Below, in pieces: positions 1 through 6,937 of a DNA stretch of 9,161 nt. The position numbers were made by a program, and so were the translations under genes. Within the stretch, counting starts at the first letter, position 1, and the number at the start of each line of letters is the position of its first letter. The DNA comes from an uncultured Clostridia bacterium (GTDB taxonomy: Bacteria > Bacillota > Clostridia > Oscillospirales > Acutalibacteraceae), in NCBI GenBank assembly GCA_945875045.1, contig CAMCIX010000042.1, forward strand, positions 1 through 9,161, read 5' to 3'. The notes under the pieces were generated by a model. That model worked only from the letters and a program-made list of their open reading frames with translations. It ran no database searches and was not told the DNA's origin.

Positions 1-45
1 ACACACTGCATATCGTCGGCAGCGTCAGATGTGTATAAGAGACAG
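1..45 (+). other. Nextera i5-side sequencing adapter (not biological)
   Basis: This stretch is library adapter, not genome. Positions 1-4 (ACAC) match the end of the P5 sequence, and 5-12 (ACTGCATA) match the Nextera i5 index known as S506/N506. Positions 13-26 are TCGTCGGCAGCGTC, and 27-45 are the 19-base Tn5 mosaic end AGATGTGTATAAGAGACAG. Genomic sequence starts at 46. The adapter should be trimmed before any annotation or similarity search. Confidence 0.98.
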
Positions 46-148
46 CTTATGTACCGTCTTGCTTTAACGCATTCGCAAGCTGGATTGATACTCTCTCTGT
101 TCCGCCGCTTCTGGTAATATCTCCCGAAAAAAAGCAAACCTTTTTCAC
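46..148 (-). CDS. Truncated glycosyltransferase family 4 gene, N-terminal 34 codons only
   Basis: A short coding start that is easily missed. From a GTG at 148-146 it reads MKKVCFFSGDI, then TRS, then GGTERVSIQLANALKQDG. The GG-T/A-ER-x-x-x-x-LA-N-x-L pattern followed by a Gly-His is the N-terminal nucleotide-binding signature of GT4/GT-B glycosyltransferases. The same pattern (GGAERAMLNL) occurs in the GT4 gene at 899-2104. GTG is supported as the start by a GGGGGA Shine-Dalgarno site six bases upstream and by a gap of only three bases after the preceding stop. The frame meets TAA at 49-47, just before the adapter. Dropping one base around position 52 restores the expected Gly-His-Lys, so the stop is probably a one-base error or a frameshift. 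The rest of the gene, about 350 residues in this family, lies beyond the contig. Donor and acceptor cannot be inferred. Confidence 0.75.
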
Positions 149-151
149 AGT

Positions 152-886
152 CTATCCCCCGATTTTTGTGGTGAACGATTTCTTTTTACCCGGTATTTCT
201 ACCGTTTGCCACCTTTTTTGAGAATATAAAATGGATTTAATCATTTTAAACATATACTTTGTTGCGTTAATCGGTGTAAGGTAACTTTGCCCTGCCATTC
301 GGTCTTCCATTGTAACCTTAACCTCACGGATATCCGCGCCCATACGTATTAAAAATGCCAGCGTATCGGGTTCGGGGGTAAAGTGCTTGTTTTCGATAAA
401 AAGTGACATTATATCAGCCGAAAACAGCCTCATCCCGCTTGTGGGGTCGGAAAGTTCGGCATTTGCCGCATGGCGAACCGCATGGAAAATAATTTTACCG
501 CCTAACGTTCTCAATCTAAAAGGCATTTTAGAATTTAAAAACCGAGAACCGATTACAATATCACAACCGCTTTCTTTCATACAGTTTACCATACTATTGA
601 TATATTCCGACAGGTGCTGACCGTCCGCGTCAAACTGCAAAGCCGCGTCATAGCCGTTTTCTAACGCATATTTCATTCCCGTGCGCATCGCCTCGGCAAG
701 ACCTCTATTAACGGTATGATTAATAACATTATAGCCGTTTTTCTCGCATAATTCTTTTGTTTCGTCGGTCGAGCCGTCGTTTACAATTATGTAATCGTAT
801 TGCGGGCAGGTTGAGCGCAAGCGTTCAATTACACCCCTTAGGCTTTCCGCCTCGTTATAAGCGGGTATTATTATAAGCAGTTTCAT
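152..886 (-). CDS. Glycosyltransferase family 2, DPM1/polyprenyl-phosphate sugar transferase-like
   Basis: A 244-residue GT-A fold enzyme. Visible motifs in order: IPAYNE at 7-12 (nucleotide-binding strand), VNDGSTD at 35-41, the DxD-type FDADGQH at 85-91 that would hold the divalent metal and nucleotide-sugar, and SDPTSGMRLF at 146-155, typical of the dolichyl-phosphate-mannose-synthase-like subgroup of GT2. A basic C-terminal tail follows. There is no C-terminal membrane-anchor pair, so it is likely a soluble or peripheral cytoplasmic enzyme. In this subgroup a nucleotide-activated sugar is moved to a polyprenyl phosphate or to a growing glycan, but the real substrate cannot be read from the sequence. 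It starts 12 bases after the upstream GT4 stop, with an AGAGGG site overlapping that stop, and its own end is three bases before the next GT4 gene. It belongs to the glycosyltransferase extension of the pel operon. Confidence 0.9.
   Translation of the reverse strand: MKLLIIIPAYNEAESLRGVIERLRSTCPQYDYIIVNDGSTDETKELCEKNGYNVINHTVNRGLAEAMRTGMKYALENGYDAALQFDADGQHLSEYINSMVNCMKESGCDIVIGSRFLNSKMPFRLRTLGGKIIFHAVRHAANAELSDPTSGMRLFSADIMSLFIENKHFTPEPDTLAFLIRMGADIREVKVTMEDRMAGQSYLTPINATKYMFKMIKSILYSQKRWQTVEIPGKKKSFTTKIGG
155..160 (-). promoter_or_regulatory. Ribosome binding site for the truncated terminal GT4 gene
   Basis: The minus strand reads GGGGGA here, followed by six bases and then GTG at 148. The site lies in the last codons of the upstream GT2 gene (Ile-Gly-Gly-stop), so the two genes are translationally coupled. 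It is listed because it decides a GTG start that would otherwise be doubtful. Confidence 0.6.
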
Positions 887-898
887 TAAAATTTCCCT

Positions 899-2104
899 CT
901 ACTTTGCCATAGCAATAAATTCGTCAAATCCCTTGGTATTACACAGTTCCTTTTGCTTTGCCTTTTCTCCGTAACCTTTGCACTTTTCGGGATTATTAAT
1001 CATATACAAAAGCTTTTCGCATACCTGCTCGGGGTCAAGCTCGCAGAGAATACCGTCCGTACCGTTTTCTATTTGTTCTCTGTTGCCGCTGCAATCGGTT
1101 GCAAGAATAGGCTTGCCGAGTACCTGTGCCTCCTGCAAAGCAATGCTCTTGCCCTCAAATTCGGTTGCGTGAACATAAAAATCACAGCCCTTATAGTAAG
1201 GATAAGGATTTTCTTTGACCCCCATAAGGATAAAATCATTTTCGAGTTCCGCCGACTTTATCTGCTGTTCAAGCTGTTGTCTAAGATCGCCCTCGCCTAA
1301 CACATACCACCTAATAGGCATACTGATTTTCTCTTTAATCAACTTCATAGCCTCAATAGCAATATCATATCTTTTCTGCCGTGTAAGTCTGCCGACTGTA
1401 AGAAGCCTTAAGCCCTTAAAGCCGTCGTTGAAGCCCTCGCCCTGATCTGCCATTTTTATGATTCTTTCCTGATTTAAAATATTATTAAATACCGAGGTTT
1501 TGTTCTCATATTCAGGATAGACCCTTAAAAAATGCTCCTTAACCTCATCGGATACCGTAAAAATACGATCGAATTTTTCGTAGCAATCAAGGTCCAATTC
1601 CCTTGTGTAGCCCGCTTTTTCGTAATCAATATGTACAAACGCCGCCTTTTTCTTTGCCTTTATATGCTGTGCGGTATAATAGGTGGCGCCGCCCTCCAAA
1701 TAAGCGACCGCCAAATCGTATTCTTCCTGTATTTTGGGCGCGCCGTCCGAAAGCAGTCGCCAAAAGAGTTTATCAAGCAAAATTTTTCCTTTTTTTAGCA
1801 TAATAAAGAAGTTTTTTATAAGATAGGGAGCACGCCGCAGAAACAGGGCTTTCCCTATTCCCGCCTTTAGCACGCTTAAGGTCAAAAGCCTTCTTCCTTT
1901 CTTTGTAAGTACGGATACCTCTTTGTATTTTTTATTAATAAGCCGCACATTCTCGGGCAGTTCACGGCGCAATTCGCCCTGACCCGTAATTACAAACAGA
2001 GAAATCTCATACTTGTTTGAATCGAGCGCACTAAAGAGATTAAGCATTGCGCGCTCAGCGCCGCCGCAGCCCAGCGTATTAATGATAAATAACAGTTTCT
2101 TCAT
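899..2104 (-). CDS. Glycosyltransferase family 4 (GT-B fold)
   Basis: A complete 401-residue GT4 enzyme. The N-terminal Rossmann domain begins MKKLLFIINTLGCGGAERAM, with the glycine-rich GGAER motif at 14-18. The C-terminal domain carries VGRLTRQKR at 237-245 (basic residues that contact the donor phosphates), LGEGDLR at 269-275, and an EX7E motif from E317 to E325 in EFEGKSIALQEA. It is followed by GKPILATD at 330-337, all standard for retaining GT4 enzymes that use nucleotide-sugars. Residues about 60-120 are rich in Lys, Arg and Leu and may touch the membrane. The first 26 bases overlap the end of pelG in another frame. The upstream sequence is purine-rich but has only a weak Shine-Dalgarno site, so translation probably depends on coupling to pelG. 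This is not a core pel component. It may add a side branch or modify the Pel polymer, or belong to a separate glycan. Family is certain; acceptor and sugar are unknown. Confidence 0.93.
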   Translation of the reverse strand: MKKLLFIINTLGCGGAERAMLNLFSALDSNKYEISLFVITGQGELRRELPENVRLINKKYKEVSVLTKKGRRLLTLSVLKAGIGKALFLRRAPYLIKNFFIMLKKGKILLDKLFWRLLSDGAPKIQEEYDLAVAYLEGGATYYTAQHIKAKKKAAFVHIDYEKAGYTRELDLDCYEKFDRIFTVSDEVKEHFLRVYPEYENKTSVFNNILNQERIIKMADQGEGFNDGFKGLRLLTVGRLTRQKRYDIAIEAMKLIKEKISMPIRWYVLGEGDLRQQLEQQIKSAELENDFILMGVKENPYPYYKGCDFYVHATEFEGKSIALQEAQVLGKPILATDCSGNREQIENGTDGILCELDPEQVCEKLLYMINNPEKCKGYGEKAKQKELCNTKGFDEFIAMAK

Positions 2105-3608
2105 CGTCTTTTTCTTTCTTCGTCAGTTTGTTTGCGTCAATTTCAAGGCTTCCCTCCGACCTATCTTGCTCGTAAAGGTCAAATACCTTTGGAGAGGGCT
2201 TAATACCTTTTGCTCGTTTCATAATACTTCCACGGCAAAACATATGCTCGTCAATATGCTTTTCCATCCAGCGAAGACGCGCGTAAGCAACGGAAAATCC
2301 GACAATCGAACCAAACCATACGCCGAATCCGTAGAATATGTAGCTCATGTGTATTGCCGTAATTGATGCTAAAAATGTCGTCAGGCAAAAGCAAACGGAT
2401 GTTAGTAATGCCCCGTTTAAATCCTCGAAGTAATAAAGGAATATAATCTCCGCATACATAAGAAAAAGTACAAAATATCCTGCCGCCACCATTGGATATA
2501 TCCGCATAACAAGTCCCGAATATCCCATTCTCGGCAAAAAAATCACAAATATCAAATAAATTAACACCGAAACTATAAACTGCAAACGCAAAAGCGTCAT
2601 AATCTCGCTTGAAAGCCGGCGGAACATTCGCTTTTTTGTATTTCTTATGTCAAGACCTCTGCCGCCGAAAACAGCGTCCGCATAATCACGGTATCGCTCA
2701 TGGAAATACATTTCCACCCTGGAAATAAATATAACACTTGCGGATATATTGGTGAACATAGCAAGACAGGTAGCCATATCGTATGGTTGGTTACACACAA
2801 AGGTTTTGACCAAGTGCATCGCCATATCCGTTCCCCAAAATACGAAATTGTGAATAAAAAGTCCAAGAGTATAAAGAAAATTTATCAAAATCAGTTGCCA
2901 ATATTTTCTGAAATATTCAAATACCCGCTTATACTCCTCGCTGTTATCAGGGAAAAACTGGTGAATTTTTGCCCACTCAAGAACGGCGGTCAGAAAGAAA
3001 CCCGCAGCAAGAGCTAAAAGCATACTGTATGTAATGCTGACTTTGCAAATATAATGTAAAAAGAGTGACATCAAAAACGCCGTAACCATTCCTATCAAAA
3101 AATACAGCGATATTAATCGGTATTCCTTACAGATTGAGAGATACAGCATATTATAAAAGACAAGAACAAGACTTATAAAACAGCAGTATCCCGTAAATAC
3201 ATAATAAATCGGTACGCCGCCTACCAGATGCTCATAAAAGCAAAAGGGTATGGCAAACAGACAGCTGAAGCAGATATTAGTCAAAAGACCCACTCTGTGG
3301 CAAGGCTCAACATCCTCATACCGTTCCTCAAAAATCACATCCGACATATACCGCGACAGCACCGCATTAAAGGGGGAGGTAGTAAGAAGCGAGAATATGA
3401 AAATATACAGCACCGTACAGGAAAAAAGCTCGCGGTCAAAATATCCGACCGTATTGAATTTTAGGACATATTGCATCAGTACAAGGTTGATTATTACAAC
3501 CAAAATCGGCGCAATAGTTACAACCGTACTGTAAAAAAATCCGATAATATCGGTGGTGACAGTATTCTTTTTATAAATTTTATTAAGCTTTACACCGATT
3601 CCTGCCAT
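2079..3608 (-). CDS. pelG: PelG, polytopic membrane protein of Pel polysaccharide export
   Basis: A 509-residue integral membrane protein with about twelve hydrophobic segments, roughly at 22-48, 62-79, 107-127, 134-156, 166-186, 192-210, 238-258, 275-297, 338-358, 368-392, 400-420 and 424-443. Family features include the N-terminal GIGxKL start, the SRYxSD segment near 85-90, the LYYFEDLNGALLTSV region at 391-405, and the post-membrane HIDEHMFCRG. PelG is the flippase-like partner of PelF and moves the growing Pel chain across the cytoplasmic membrane in complex with PelD and PelE. It follows pelF by 32 bases, with an AGGGAG site six bases before the ATG. A charged C-terminal tail of about 60 residues (450-509, rich in Lys, Asp and Glu) makes it longer than the Pseudomonas protein of about 456 residues. 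The last 26 bases overlap the next gene. Confidence 0.93.
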   Translation of the reverse strand: MAGIGVKLNKIYKKNTVTTDIIGFFYSTVVTIAPILVVIINLVLMQYVLKFNTVGYFDRELFSCTVLYIFIFSLLTTSPFNAVLSRYMSDVIFEERYEDVEPCHRVGLLTNICFSCLFAIPFCFYEHLVGGVPIYYVFTGYCCFISLVLVFYNMLYLSICKEYRLISLYFLIGMVTAFLMSLFLHYICKVSITYSMLLALAAGFFLTAVLEWAKIHQFFPDNSEEYKRVFEYFRKYWQLILINFLYTLGLFIHNFVFWGTDMAMHLVKTFVCNQPYDMATCLAMFTNISASVIFISRVEMYFHERYRDYADAVFGGRGLDIRNTKKRMFRRLSSEIMTLLRLQFIVSVLIYLIFVIFLPRMGYSGLVMRIYPMVAAGYFVLFLMYAEIIFLYYFEDLNGALLTSVCFCLTTFLASITAIHMSYIFYGFGVWFGSIVGFSVAYARLRWMEKHIDEHMFCRGSIMKRAKGIKPSPKVFDLYEQDRSEGSLEIDANKLTKKEKDDEETVIYH

Positions 3609-3614
3609 AAATAT

Positions 3615-3620
3615 CTCCCT
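3615..3620 (-). promoter_or_regulatory. Ribosome binding site of pelG
   Basis: The minus strand reads AGGGAG, followed by six bases and the pelG ATG at 3608. It lies in the 32-base gap after pelF, the largest gap in the operon. That gap has no inverted repeat or promoter-like element that I can see. Confidence 0.55.
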
Positions 3621-3640
3621 TCTGTGCGGTATTTTAAGTG

Positions 3641-5071
3641 TTATTCAAAGTTTATGTTTTGCCTTTCGGCGGCTTTTCTGTAAATCCCCTCGTAGGTTTT
3701 TTTCATATCTTCAATTTTATATTTCCGCATTAGTCTGCGATATCCCACTCTTGCCATACGCCTGCGTTCTTCGGGGTTTTCCGCCATATAAACCATAGCG
3801 TTTGCAATTTCCTCTATGTTCATAATATGGGTCAAAATACCCGCTTTTCCGAAATCGTCGTCCTCGCCGTACAAAAGCCCTCTGCAATTACCTACATCTG
3901 TGGCTATCACCGGCACATACGCCGCAAAGCTTTCGAGTATTGTAAGGGGCTGACCCTCGCTTATGCTGGTGAGTATAGTCATATCCATCCATCCTAAATA
4001 ATCTGTGACATTTACTCTTCCCGTAAATTCTATATCGGAAATTTCCAGTTGCTCTGCCATTTTAAAACATTCCGCCGCATATTCCGGTTCTTCGTCATAA
4101 GGCCCCATAATCCAAAGCTTTAGTTTCGGACAACGTTTTTTTGCATAGGCAAACGCCTGTATCAGCGTTTTAAGATCCTTGATGGGTGCCACACGGATAA
4201 CCGCGCCAACATTGATATATCGTTTATTTTCGGGGGAACCAGCAGGTAGATTTTCAAATTTTTTATAGTCAATACCGTTTGGGGTAATCATCAGCTTTTC
4301 CTTAGGACAGCCAAGCTCCTCCTGCAGCTCACAGGCGTGTTCATATAGCCCTGTAACCGCATCTGCGGTATTGTAAGCCACTTTGGACATTTTCTTGAAC
4401 TGGCGAATCCAGATATTTTTATAAGTGCGCTGTACCCACTCTGCTTTTATCAGTTCTTCTTCTCTCTCTCTGGTGTAGATACCGTGTTCGGATATAATAA
4501 GCTGTCCTTTATGGAAGTGCTTACCCATACTGCCTATTATTCCCGCATAGCCCGTTGAAACCGCGTGATACACATCAGCCTTGGGGATTTCCATAGACAA
4601 TGCAAGAAAAAGCGGAAGATACATTGAACGCATTGTCCATAAAAAATCCGAAAATACAATATCGGGATATTGCAAATTATAGCAGTCTAAAACCGCATGA
4701 TAAAAATCTTCGCCCATAAGAAGCTCGTTTATCGATACATTATTATTGCAAAAGTAATCAAAAAGTACCGTCCACTCCACATCTTGATCAAGAAGTAAGC
4801 TCCTCAGTGCGTGATATTCTTTTTGTTTAAGTTTTGATTTGTGCAGTTTGTTAACACTGCCCCAATCATCATCTTGAAGGTATAATTCGTGAACCTCTGT
4901 TACATTTTCGGGCAACTCATACGCAAATTTTCCGCTAAGCTCTCTGTTTGCAATAATTGAAAGCAGAATAAACTCCTGTTTAGGAAAGGTCTTAATCATA
5001 CTGTGTACCCAGCCGGAAACGCCGCCTACCACATAAGGATAACATCCTTCCGATATAATACATATACGCAT
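3641..5071 (-). CDS. pelF: PelF, cytoplasmic GT4 glycosyltransferase that polymerises Pel
   Basis: A 476-residue GT-B enzyme matching the PelF subgroup of GT4. Diagnostic motifs: SEGCYPYVVGGVSGW at 7-21, where the glycine-rich GGVSxW is the PelF-type N-terminal signature; SEHGIYTRERE at 194-204, a very characteristic PelF segment; TPNGID at 263-268; VGAVIRVAPIKDLKTLI at 288-304 with donor-phosphate-binding R293 and K298; and SEGQPLTILES at 371-381, giving the EX7E pair E372 and E380, followed by VPVIATDVGNCRGLLYG at 386-402. In studied Pel systems PelF uses a UDP-sugar to build the chain at the inner face of the membrane, handing it to PelG. All catalytic-type motifs are intact, so it should be active. 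It begins 19 bases after the DUF2194-type gene, with an AGAGGT site seven bases upstream of ATG. No signal peptide or membrane segment is present, as expected. Confidence 0.96.
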   Translation of the reverse strand: MRICIISEGCYPYVVGGVSGWVHSMIKTFPKQEFILLSIIANRELSGKFAYELPENVTEVHELYLQDDDWGSVNKLHKSKLKQKEYHALRSLLLDQDVEWTVLFDYFCNNNVSINELLMGEDFYHAVLDCYNLQYPDIVFSDFLWTMRSMYLPLFLALSMEIPKADVYHAVSTGYAGIIGSMGKHFHKGQLIISEHGIYTREREEELIKAEWVQRTYKNIWIRQFKKMSKVAYNTADAVTGLYEHACELQEELGCPKEKLMITPNGIDYKKFENLPAGSPENKRYINVGAVIRVAPIKDLKTLIQAFAYAKKRCPKLKLWIMGPYDEEPEYAAECFKMAEQLEISDIEFTGRVNVTDYLGWMDMTILTSISEGQPLTILESFAAYVPVIATDVGNCRGLLYGEDDDFGKAGILTHIMNIEEIANAMVYMAENPEERRRMARVGYRRLMRKYKIEDMKKTYEGIYRKAAERQNINFE

Positions 5072-5078
5072 AAGTCAC

Positions 5079-5084
5079 ACCTCT
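5079..5084 (-). promoter_or_regulatory. Ribosome binding site of pelF
   Basis: The minus strand reads AGAGGT (GAGGTG continues one base on), with seven bases to the pelF ATG at 5071. It supports that start in the 19-base gap after the DUF2194-type gene. Confidence 0.55.
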
Positions 5085-5090
5085 TTTCGT

Positions 5091-6917
5091 TTAATCGCTG
5101 TAATATAGGCTTGTTTTTGATTTTAATTTTATTCTTGCCGAGTCATCAGTAAGTGTCAAAAGATATGCATCCTCTTCCACCTTTTTATAACTGCCTCCCG
5201 TCATTTCGTAAATCTCTTCACCGTGAGTTCTGAGAAGCAGATAGGCACTGCCGTTGTAGTTTTCGGCTTTAATGGTAACTGTATCATTATTTCTGTTACT
5301 TGTCACTTTTCCGTTCAAAAAGTTTCTGACCCGTTCATCGCTTTGACTGACGGTGGTTTTATCAAAGACCGAAAAGGGTTTACAGTATGTATCGATATTC
5401 GCCGCCATCTTATCCGCTAAATTTTCCCATTGGTCTTTTTCGTTTTCGGGATTCAAAATTCGGTATATATCTGTCTGAACATTGATGTAGCCCAGCCCGG
5501 TTTCAACGCTTTTAAGTCTTAAGTTGTCTCTATAGCTGTGCTTATAAGCGTCGGTGGTCACGTTTTGGTAGGTAATCTTATCGGTAAGCCAGTAGATTAT
5601 CCTCTCATTCTCCGCATACTCGCCTACAACAGTGCGAATATCGCTGAAATAATCTGTTTTTCCGTTGCCGTTTATCAAACTCTCAAGCTTATCCTTATTT
5701 TCATTGCGGACATAACCCGCCGCAAACATATAATCAAGGTTCAGCTTATCAAGCTGAGCTTTCTCATCCTTAACAGACGCCCTGATATCCGAGCTGTTAA
5801 TCCGCCCGAGGGACACCCCCGCCTCTGCCGATTCCTCGTTAAAATATTTTAGATATTCAATAAGACCTTCTGTTTTAGGCGTAGTTTTAGTACTGTCATT
5901 TTGCTTTACCGAAATGAAGGAGGTTATTATCCAGTTGCCCTTATCTGCCGCCGCCACGAAAGAGGGCCAGAGAATATCGCGGCAGAACTGTTCGGTAGTC
6001 ATTCCGTAGACCTCAGCCATTAGTTTTTCGTTTTCGTTAGTTAAATCGGGAAATCCCGCTATAAACAGATTCTGTGCGTTTACTACCGAATAGAGTGTAT
6101 ACTCCTGTGCTTCATAAAGCATTGCGTCAAGTATTCCGATACCCGCCGTCTTTATATAATCCCCGTTCACCGCAAATACCGAGCCGTTTTCCATATTGCT
6201 CCGCCAGATAATCGCGGGCATATCCTCATTATTGATGCCGAGAGAGCTTTTCTCCTCCGCCGAAAGAAAGCCTACCATATATGTCTTTGTCCTTGAAGAA
6301 ATATCGTACCAGGGTATCTCGCTGTCCATATCTGCGAGGTCGGGATTGCTTGCTTCATCAAAGGAATAATGGGTTTCCCCGCCAAGCAAAAAACCGCTGT
6401 ACAGACGGATTTCCTGTAATTTTACCGTTTCTCCACGCAGGCGCTGAATACCCAAAAGATTTCTAAGCGCGTCACAATTTCTTATCGTATTATAGGAGGG
6501 CATACGGTAAAAAATCACAACTCCGCCCTTACTTACATATTCGGTAAATGCTTCGGCATATTCTTCGGTGTTTGTTTCGAACAACTCGCCGTCCACAAGC
6601 AAATATTTTCGGCTCACATCCTCAATTGAGCTAACCGCATCAAGGGAATTTAAAGCCGTAAACTCTTTTTTGCGGTATTCCGACCATTCCTTTATTACTT
6701 CAAAATATCCGTTCTCCTCTTCACCGAAATACAGAACCTGACCGTCGGTTTCGCCGTTTACAAAAAAACCGTCTTTTTTATCTAAAGCCTCAGTCTCAGC
6801 CATATGATTCACATCATAATCGTTATAATATTCCTTTAAAACTACCGAAGAGAGAAAGAGCGCCAGCACGACAATAATAATAGTAAACATCATTATAAAA
6901 TTCCGTTTTGACAGCAT
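5091..6917 (-). CDS. PelA deacetylase-like membrane-anchored protein (DUF2194 type), probably catalytically degenerate
   Basis: About 608 residues from the preferred ATG at 6917. An in-frame ATG at 6938 would add seven residues, but these encode the Shine-Dalgarno site itself. A single uncleaved-looking hydrophobic anchor lies near residues 7-27, so the bulk should be outside the membrane. Next comes a GATase/Rossmann-like domain (about 58-280, with YVSKGGVVIFYRMP and FAVNGDYIKTAGIG), then a region resembling a CE4-like barrel (about 280-510), then a beta-rich C-terminus. Its place between pelE and pelF is that of PelA(DA), the Pel deacetylase, in Gram-positive clusters. However, the expected metal ligands look replaced: GFPDLTNE where a T-x-D-D motif belongs, AGVSLGR in place of a His-Ser-x-x-His motif, and VQTD in place of a His-Pro-Asp-Asp type segment. 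No PelA glycosidase domain is present. Assignment to the family rests on layout and position, and no similarity search was possible. Confidence 0.75.
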   Translation of the reverse strand: MLSKRNFIMMFTIIIVVLALFLSSVVLKEYYNDYDVNHMAETEALDKKDGFFVNGETDGQVLYFGEEENGYFEVIKEWSEYRKKEFTALNSLDAVSSIEDVSRKYLLVDGELFETNTEEYAEAFTEYVSKGGVVIFYRMPSYNTIRNCDALRNLLGIQRLRGETVKLQEIRLYSGFLLGGETHYSFDEASNPDLADMDSEIPWYDISSRTKTYMVGFLSAEEKSSLGINNEDMPAIIWRSNMENGSVFAVNGDYIKTAGIGILDAMLYEAQEYTLYSVVNAQNLFIAGFPDLTNENEKLMAEVYGMTTEQFCRDILWPSFVAAADKGNWIITSFISVKQNDSTKTTPKTEGLIEYLKYFNEESAEAGVSLGRINSSDIRASVKDEKAQLDKLNLDYMFAAGYVRNENKDKLESLINGNGKTDYFSDIRTVVGEYAENERIIYWLTDKITYQNVTTDAYKHSYRDNLRLKSVETGLGYINVQTDIYRILNPENEKDQWENLADKMAANIDTYCKPFSVFDKTTVSQSDERVRNFLNGKVTSNRNNDTVTIKAENYNGSAYLLLRTHGEEIYEMTGGSYKKVEEDAYLLTLTDDSARIKLKSKTSLYYSD

Positions 6918-6924
6918 CTCTCTT

Positions 6925-6930
6925 CCTCCT
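6925..6930 (-). promoter_or_regulatory. Ribosome binding site that sets the DUF2194-type gene start
   Basis: The minus strand reads AGGAGG, a perfect Shine-Dalgarno core, seven bases before the ATG at 6917. It lies inside the longer reading frame (codons 3-5 from the ATG at 6938, giving Lys-Gly-Gly). That upstream ATG overlaps the pelE stop as TAATG and has no comparable site at the right distance. The downstream ATG is therefore preferred. Confidence 0.75.
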
Positions 6931-6937
6931 TTTCCCA

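Noticed and set aside
121..150. A-rich/T-rich inverted repeat that could be an intrinsic terminator after the GT2 gene
   Set aside because: The pairing is only A-U with one G-C at each end, and the stretch is the coding start of the next GT4 gene. A working terminator there is improbable.
5526..5540. HSYRD in the DUF2194-type protein, resembling the His-Ser-x-x-His motif of CE4 deacetylases
   Set aside because: The second His is an Asp, and the motif sits about 170 residues after the presumed first motif, far beyond the usual spacing. It is also followed by the expected third-motif region too soon. Chance resemblance is more likely.
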